DNA from: an uncultured Opitutia bacterium
GTDB lineage: Bacteria > Verrucomicrobiota > Verrucomicrobiia > Opitutales > UBA953
Direction: 5' to 3'
DNA length: 53,161 nt
Assembly (NCBI GenBank): GCA_903909465.1
Contig: CAIVVQ010000073.1
Span: 1-53,161, forward strand
Shown piece after piece: positions 47,678 through 53,161 of this stretch. Under the pieces are notes generated by a model. It was given only the letters and a program-made list of their open reading frames with translations, ran no database searches and was not told where the DNA came from. The translations under genes and the position numbers were made by a program. Positions within the stretch are counted from its first letter, which is position 1, and each line of letters opens with the position of its first letter.

Positions 47678-48622
47678 TTATCCCTTTCGGGCGGTTTCTA
47701 AATTTTTAAGGTACCAAGCGTAGACGCTGGCAATTCCTTGTTGAAGTGGAATTTTACGCTTCCATCCAAGGGCGGCGATACGCGTGTTATCCATAATCTT
47801 TCGTGGGGTGCCGTCGGGTTTAGTCGCGTCAAATTTGAGTGTGCCTTTAAATTCCACCACGCGTGCGACGGCTTCGGCTAATTCACGAATGGTGAGCTCT
47901 TCACTTGAACCAACATTGATGTGACCCGCTTCGGAGTATTGATTCAGCAACATCACGCAGGCCTCGGCTAAATCATCGACGTGTAAGAATTCGCGCAGTG
48001 GCTTGCCGGTGCCCCAAAGTGTCAACGAATCATCTCCCCGTAATTTAGCTTCGTGCATTTTACGGACCATCGCCGGGAGCACGTGAGAGTTTTCTAAAGC
48101 AAAATTATCTTCCGGGCCGTAGAGGTTGCTCGGCATCGCGCTAATAAAATCGCAGCCGTATTGCTGGCGAGCGTGGGTACAAAGCTTGATGCCGGAAATT
48201 TTCGCAATCGCGTACGCTTCGTTCGTTGCTTCTAGGGGCCCTGTCAGCAAGGCGGATTCTTTGATCGGTTGCTCTGCCAATTTTGGGTAAATGCAGCTCG
48301 AGCCGAGAAAAAGTAATTTACGTACTTTGGTTTGACGGGACGCCTCGATGACATTGGCAGACATCATTAAGTTGTCGTAAAGAAAGTCGTACGGCGCGGT
48401 TGAATTGTAATGAATGCCACCGACGCGTGCGGCAGCCATAATCACATAGGCGGGCTTTTCGGCAGCGAAGAATGCCTGGACGGCAGTTGCATCGCGCAAG
48501 TCGAGCTCCTGTGATGTGCGACCGATGATTTGCGTGTGACCGGCAGCCTTGAGCGCGCGGATCAACGCAGAGCCCACCATGCCCCGGTGGCCGGCCACAT
48601 AAATTTTAGCAGCGCGGTCCAT
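47678..48622 (-). CDS. fcl: GDP-L-fucose synthase
   Basis: KIYVAGHRGMVGSALIRALKAAGH, AARVGGIHYNSTAPYDFLYDNLMMSANVIEA, LGSSCIYPKLAEQPIKESALLTGPLEATNEAYAIAKI. Confidence 0.96.
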   Translation of the reverse strand: MDRAAKIYVAGHRGMVGSALIRALKAAGHTQIIGRTSQELDLRDATAVQAFFAAEKPAYVIMAAARVGGIHYNSTAPYDFLYDNLMMSANVIEASRQTKVRKLLFLGSSCIYPKLAEQPIKESALLTGPLEATNEAYAIAKISGIKLCTHARQQYGCDFISAMPSNLYGPEDNFALENSHVLPAMVRKMHEAKLRGDDSLTLWGTGKPLREFLHVDDLAEACVMLLNQYSEAGHINVGSSEELTIRELAEAVARVVEFKGTLKFDATKPDGTPRKIMDNTRIAALGWKRKIPLQQGIASVYAWYLKNLETARKG

Positions 48623-49684
48623 TTAGCGGTACTTGTGCGTGAGCGCTTTAATGTCGCTGTCGACCATGCGGTGCACGAGCTGCTCGAAGGAAGTTTGTTG
48701 CGGATTCCACTTCAGCTCACGAATCGCTTTCGCGGGGTTACCAAGGAGTTGCTCGACTTCAGTCGGACGGAAGTAACGTGGGTCGACGGCGACGAGTCTG
48801 CGTCCGGTTTTCTTATCGATGCCTTTTTCGTCGGCTCCCTTGCCCTTCCATTCTAATTCAATGCCGGCACGCTTGAACGCGTGGTCACAGAATTCGCGCA
48901 CCGTATACATCTTGCCCGTAGCGATAACGAAATCGTCAGGTTGGTGATGTTGCAAAATAAGCCACATGCATTGTACGAAGTCGGGGGCGTAGCCCCAATC
49001 GCGCTGTTCGGATAAATTGCCGAGGAAGAGACAATCTTGGCGACCGAGCACAATATTAGCGACGGCGAGACTGATCTTGCGCGTGACGAACGTTTCGCCG
49101 CGGCGTTCGGATTCGTGATTAAACAAGATACCGTTACTGGCAAACATGCCGTAGGCTTCGCGGTAATTGCGCGTGATCCAGTAAGCGTAAATCTTCGCCA
49201 CACCGTATGGGCTGCGTGGGTAAAAAGGTGTGGTCTCGGATTGAGGCACTTCCAGGACCTTGCCGTAGAGCTCGGAGGTGGACGCCTGATAGATGCGAAC
49301 CTTCTTTTCGAGTTTAAGAATACGAATCGCTTCCAGCAAGCGAAGCGTGCCAACGCCATCGGTGTCGGCCGTGTATTCGGGGATCTCGAAAGAAACCTTC
49401 ACGTGTGACATGGCGCCGAGATTATAAATTTCGTCGGGCTGCACTTCGCCAATGATGCGAATGAGGTTGGTGCTGTCGGTTAAGTCGCCATAATGAAGTT
49501 GAATCTTCTTGTCGTGAATATCGCGGACTAAGTCCTCCATGTAGAGGTGCTCAATGCGCTCGGTATTGAAGCTCGATGAGCGACGGAGCAGGCCGTGAAC
49601 CTCGTAGCCTTTCTCGAGTAAAAATTCGGCGAGGTAGGACCCGTCTTGTCCGGTGATACCGGTGATCAGTGCACGTTTTTTCAT
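48623..49684 (-). CDS. gmd: GDP-mannose 4,6-dehydratase
   Basis: [119 protein letters not shown]. Confidence 0.97.
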   Translation of the reverse strand: MKKRALITGITGQDGSYLAEFLLEKGYEVHGLLRRSSSFNTERIEHLYMEDLVRDIHDKKIQLHYGDLTDSTNLIRIIGEVQPDEIYNLGAMSHVKVSFEIPEYTADTDGVGTLRLLEAIRILKLEKKVRIYQASTSELYGKVLEVPQSETTPFYPRSPYGVAKIYAYWITRNYREAYGMFASNGILFNHESERRGETFVTRKISLAVANIVLGRQDCLFLGNLSEQRDWGYAPDFVQCMWLILQHHQPDDFVIATGKMYTVREFCDHAFKRAGIELEWKGKGADEKGIDKKTGRRLVAVDPRYFRPTEVEQLLGNPAKAIRELKWNPQQTSFEQLVHRMVDSDIKALTHKYR

Positions 49685-50127
49685 TTGTTTTGAGTAGAAT
49701 TGGTTTTGGCTTCGGCGATAATGCGCGAGCTGCTGTCGATCTTGGCACCGAGTCCCTCGATGAGCATCGCACCGTGTTTCTTGAGAACAATAATCTCAGG
49801 GATATTGCCAGCATTGCGATCGCCGCCTTTACAGAAGACTGCGTCGCAGCCGAGGGCCTTGGCTTCAGTGATGAGTTTATCGAGCGTGGCGCAGACCGAT
49901 CCATCGGTGTCGACAGCGAGCACCGCGCGATCGACCACGCGAAGTGCGGAGGTGACGGCGAGGCGGGTATCTTGATCGATAAAGGCTTTTCCTTTTTTGA
50001 GGGCCGCTTGGGCGTCGGTATTCACGATAACCCAGAGCACGTCACCTTGAGCGCGAGAGAGATTAAGTAACTCAAGGTGCCCGCGGTGCATGGGGTCGAA
50101 ATAGCCGCTGGTGATGGCGATGCGCAT
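49681..50127 (-). CDS. Cytidylyltransferase-like / RfaE C-terminal-like nucleotidyltransferase
   Basis: [29 protein letters not shown] (HxGH), [15 protein letters not shown] overlap with gmd; start at ATG 50127. Confidence 0.85.
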   Translation of the reverse strand: MRIAITSGYFDPMHRGHLELLNLSRAQGDVLWVIVNTDAQAALKKGKAFIDQDTRLAVTSALRVVDRAVLAVDTDGSVCATLDKLITEAKALGCDAVFCKGGDRNAGNIPEIIVLKKHGAMLIEGLGAKIDSSSRIIAEAKTNSTQNK

Positions 50128-50260
50128 GACAGTAGTGGTAGTTAAGTTGTGCTGATTTGAAAACGGCGAACTCGCGCAGGCTACCGCTCGTGCCGGGGAT
50201 TTTTTCGGCTCGTATGGTTTGGGTAGACTGTCGTGGCTGCGGTCAGGCAGCCGAAAGTTT

Positions 50261-50785
50261 TTACTCGTTGGCCGGTGGCGGCAGGAGCAACGCGGAGAGC
50301 TCGACGGCGCGAGAGTTCCAGCGCTGAAGTCGGGCGATGCGCTCAATCACTTCGGGGGTGGCCCCCTGGGCGGTGGCAGAATTAATTACATTCTGCAGGG
50401 TGGGCTTCGATTTTTCTAAACCAGGGAGTACCTGACTCCGGATAATGTTTACCAGCGAAGCCGCTAAAGAGGGGGTCGGCTCCCATCGCTCGCGCTTGGT
50501 GCCCTTCTCTTTTATGGAGAGAATCATCCCATGGTCACGTAGGAACTTAAGTCCTTGACTGACAGAGCCTTGACTCATTTCAAGCCGGCCTTGAATGTGG
50601 TCAAAGTCCAGCGGCTTAGGGGAGGCGTAAAGGAGGGAATAAATCTCGGCCACCGAGCGCTGAACCCCCAAAATAGCCGCCATTCTAACGAAAAACTGGG
50701 TTAATTCGACCTCGTGAGGCGAAAGCGGAAGGTACGCGGGGCGATCCTTGCGCTTTTCTTGGGGTTTTTCACTAGGGGGCTTCAT
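50261..50785 (-). CDS. GbsR/MarR-like winged-helix transcriptional regulator
   Basis: GVQRSVAEIYSLLYASPKPLDFDHIQGRLEMSQGSVSQGLKFLRDHGMI. Confidence 0.82.
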   Translation of the reverse strand: MKPPSEKPQEKRKDRPAYLPLSPHEVELTQFFVRMAAILGVQRSVAEIYSLLYASPKPLDFDHIQGRLEMSQGSVSQGLKFLRDHGMILSIKEKGTKRERWEPTPSLAASLVNIIRSQVLPGLEKSKPTLQNVINSATAQGATPEVIERIARLQRWNSRAVELSALLLPPPANE

Positions 50786-50943
50786 GAAATTCTGATTTTT
50801 AAGCCAGAAGCCCTAATCTTCATTAAAAATTGAACCTCGGCAACAGATAAGTGCTGCCGCTTGTGAATAAATTAGCGGCATAGTTTATGGGGCTGGGCCA
50901 TTTGGCGGCCGAAACCCAGACCCTGCGCTAAAATTATCCACCT

Positions 50944-51020
50944 TGGCGCCCCCTTGGGGATTCGAACCCCAGTTACCTCAGTGAAAACGAGGTGTCCTGA
51001 CCGGGCTAGACGAAGGGGGC
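50944..51020 (-). tRNA. tRNA-Glu (anticodon TTC), CCA encoded
   Basis: GCCCCCTTCGTCTAGCCCGGTCAGGACACCTCGTTTTCACTGAGGTAACTGGGGTTCGAATCCCCAAGGGGGCGCCA folds as a canonical cloverleaf; loop TTTTCAC gives anticodon TTC. Confidence 0.95.
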
Positions 51021-51131
51021 ACTCGGTGGAGAGTCGGAACTTACGGTCGGGCACCCCTTGGTCAAGTTTTTTGAAAAATACTAAATAGGGCACCCCGCGT
51101 GCCACATTTTAGTCAGACAAGCACTCAAAGA

Positions 51132-51359
51132 TCAGCGTCCGAAGAGGCTTTGATTTTGAATGGGGTCATCCGACGGCTGGCTCTGTCTTAATGCGGCGTT
51201 TTTTGCTAAGACGTACCCGCCCCACGCAGCGGTCCCGATGAAAAAGACGAGAAACAGAATGAGCACCCAGCGTGAAGTGGATGGTGACGGTGGAGTGACG
51301 TTCATGTTCGCAGTGGAGTTTACTGAACCAGAATTTCGAGTCTTGGCAACTTCCGCCAA
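51132..51359 (-). CDS. Small single-pass membrane protein, unknown function
   Basis: 75 aa with one TM segment RWVLILFLVFFIGTAAWGGYVLA. Confidence 0.45.
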   Translation of the reverse strand: MAEVAKTRNSGSVNSTANMNVTPPSPSTSRWVLILFLVFFIGTAAWGGYVLAKNAALRQSQPSDDPIQNQSLFGR

Positions 51360-51430
51360 ATAATTACGGTGACGGAGTGTTCCGAATACCCCTCGGGCAC
51401 AAAAGCGTATTTAAAAATACCGCTGTCTCA

Positions 51431-52204
51431 ATGAGCCCCAAACTCAAGCCCCTCATCGTTGTCATCAAGGAGGACCGAATTCTGGCGACCGAGTTAGAAC
51501 AAAAATTAGAGGAGGCTGGTTTTCTCGCCCAAGTTTTTCACAAAGGTGCGACCGCGCTTAAATTTATTGGTGAACATTACGTTCACGGTATCGTTGCAAG
51601 CGCCGCGCTACCTGACATGGGTGCGCTTAATTTAATCGAACAGGTCCGTCGGATTTCAACTTCGCCGGCGATAATTTTACTTTCACCCAATAAAGATGTC
51701 GCCGAAATTGTCGCGGCACTGAATGCAGGAGCGGATGACTTTGTGCTCAACTCTTATCATGCCGACGAATTAATCGCGCGAATCAACGCAGTGTTGCGTC
51801 GCAGTGAAATTTCTGAGGACCGTCGACTCACGCGCAATGCGGACCTCTTAACCAATTCATTTAAGTTTAACGGTGCCGAGGTGTGCCCAGATCGACTTGA
51901 ATTGGTTTTCTCACCCACCAAGCGCTGTAAGCTTGGACGCAAAGAGCTGGGCATCCTCTACCACTTACACGCCAACCCTGGTGTAATCATCAGTCGCAAC
52001 AGCCTCATTCATGCCGTCTGGGGCGTGCATGCTAATTTAAGGAGCCGCTCACTAGACCAATATGTCGCCAAGATTCGTGACGCATTTGAGATTTACGGTA
52101 ATCCGCTGAACTGCCTGCGCACCATTCACGGCATTGGCTATTGGTACGAGCGGGATGAGCCGAAAGAAGACGTCGTCGCGGCGAAAAAGGCCCGCTGGTC
52201 TTGA
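51431..52204 (+). CDS. OmpR-family response regulator with degenerate receiver domain
   Basis: Receiver LIVVIKEDRILATELEQKLEEAGF...ALNAGADDFVLNSYHADELIARINAVLRR plus winged helix LGRKELGILYHLHANPGVIISRNSLIHAVWG...LRTIHGIGYWYE. Confidence 0.85.
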   Translation: MSPKLKPLIVVIKEDRILATELEQKLEEAGFLAQVFHKGATALKFIGEHYVHGIVASAALPDMGALNLIEQVRRISTSPAIILLSPNKDVAEIVAALNAGADDFVLNSYHADELIARINAVLRRSEISEDRRLTRNADLLTNSFKFNGAEVCPDRLELVFSPTKRCKLGRKELGILYHLHANPGVIISRNSLIHAVWGVHANLRSRSLDQYVAKIRDAFEIYGNPLNCLRTIHGIGYWYERDEPKEDVVAAKKARWS

Positions 52205-52234
52205 TTTCCCGGGAAGTTCATACATTGGTAGGTC

Positions 52235-52573
52235 ATGACCACAATTAAAGCCTACCTGAAACCAAGCTGCGGCTGGAGTAATGGCGTGCGCGCCGTGTTG
52301 CGCAAGCACGGCCTCGGCTTCGAAGACGTGGATATTATTAATAATCCCGCCAACTACGCCGAGATGGTCGAGAAGACCGGTCAACGTCTCTCGCCCTGCG
52401 TCGAAGTCAACGGCGTGATGCTTGCCGATGTTTCAGGCGATGAAGTGGAGGCTTATTTGCTGGCCAACGGATTAGTGAAGCCGACCGACAAAGCAGCGGA
52501 CGTCCCAACGAATGCGCCTTGCACCGACGACGAGCACGCGAAGATGCGCGCGAAGACGATTCGGTTTTTCTGA
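52235..52573 (+). CDS. Glutaredoxin-family protein with CGWS motif
   Basis: TTIKAYLKPSCGWSNGVRAVLRKHGLGFEDVDIINNPANYAEMVEKTGQRLSPCVEVNGVMLADV. Confidence 0.82.
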   Translation: MTTIKAYLKPSCGWSNGVRAVLRKHGLGFEDVDIINNPANYAEMVEKTGQRLSPCVEVNGVMLADVSGDEVEAYLLANGLVKPTDKAADVPTNAPCTDDEHAKMRAKTIRFF

Positions 52574-52582
52574 GCTTAGCGC

Positions 52583-53161
52583 TTAAGCCGATTTACCGGC
52601 AGCAAAATCGATCAACGATTCGGCGACCCACTGACGTTGCTCCGGCTTGATCTCTGGGAATACCGGGATGCTCAGGACTTCTTGAGCAAGTAATTCGGCC
52701 GCGGGCGCACTGTCCGCGCCACGCCCTATTCCCATGAAACATTCCTGACGGTGCAGCGGTACTGGGTAATAAATTTCACAGCCAATCTTTCGGTTGGTTA
52801 AAAACGCCTTCAAGGCATCACGCTTGCCGTGCAGAACGCGCAGTGTGAATTGATTCCAAATGCCCTGACCACTGAAATCCACCGGCAGTAAAATCTTTGC
52901 ATCGCCGGAGCCAGGTCGGTTTTCGCCAATACCCGGCGCGCCACGCAGCGTCGTATGGTAATAGCCTGCATTGCCCGCGCGGGCACAATTATAACTCGGC
53001 AGGTGCGGGAGCTTGATGTGGAGCAAGGCGGCCTGCAATGGATCCATGCGGAAGTTTGCCCCGATAAATTTATGGTAATACTTCGGCTGCATACCGTGCA
53101 CTCGCAGAATACGCGCACGCTCAGCCCAAGCATCGTTTTGCGTGGTGACTAATCCGGAGTC
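52583..53161 (-). CDS. DegT/DnrJ/EryC1/StrS aminotransferase, partial (runs off window)
   Basis: Open frame from the window end: SGLVTTQNDAWAERARILRVHGMQPKYYHKFIGANFRMDPLQAALLHIKLPHL...GCEIYYPVPLHRQECFM. Confidence 0.9.
   Translation of the reverse strand, partial: DSGLVTTQNDAWAERARILRVHGMQPKYYHKFIGANFRMDPLQAALLHIKLPHLPSYNCARAGNAGYYHTTLRGAPGIGENRPGSGDAKILLPVDFSGQGIWNQFTLRVLHGKRDALKAFLTNRKIGCEIYYPVPLHRQECFMGIGRGADSAPAAELLAQEVLSIPVFPEIKPEQRQWVAESLIDFAAGKSA

Noticed and set aside
50944-51020. tRNA-Glu as integration site for the polysaccharide island
   Set aside because: No partial tRNA-Glu 3' repeat was noticed elsewhere in the window and no integrase is present.
1-53161. Integrase, transposase or phage genes that could explain the dnaE-tail duplication
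   Set aside because: No ORF resembles a recombinase or transposase; homologous/illegitimate recombination is favoured instead.
1-53161. CRISPR array or anti-phage defence operon
   Set aside because: No regularly spaced repeats of 25-40 bp and no Cas-like or known defence protein seen.

Overview
The window is a large, compact polysaccharide (exopolysaccharide/O-antigen type) biosynthesis region embedded among housekeeping genes (tyrS, dnaE, tRNA-Glu). The lineage is probably Verrucomicrobia-like, judged only from gene style. It contains about 20 glycosyltransferase, polymerase, flippase or ligase genes. It also carries nucleotide-sugar genes: rmlA/rmlB, a UDP-glucuronate decarboxylase-type gene, ugd, gmd/fcl, kdsB/kdsD and DegT aminotransferases. 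There is a PglC/PglD/PglE-like set and an EpsI-type exosortase-associated protein. No transposase, integrase or CRISPR array was seen. The strongest unexplained structures are: (1) a displaced, divergent but codon-conserved second copy of the dnaE 3' end (10307-10444), 1,140 bp downstream of the intact one and after a glycosyltransferase gene; (2) a frameshifted relic of the 5' end of the 16208 epimerase at about 12298-12366, which with (1) suggests nested cassette replacement between dnaE and that epimerase; (3) a terminator-bounded operon (about 34159 down to 25223) combining two ACPs, KAS-III, AMP-ligase, SDR, HAD, ATP-grasp, PglD-like and PglE-like enzymes, plausibly an ACP-dependent system making an unusual N-acyl group for an amino sugar; (4) dispersed octamer-phased C-rich intergenic repeats, one pair forming a ~180 bp inverted-repeat element. 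All calls are by reading the sequence and translations; no database search was possible.
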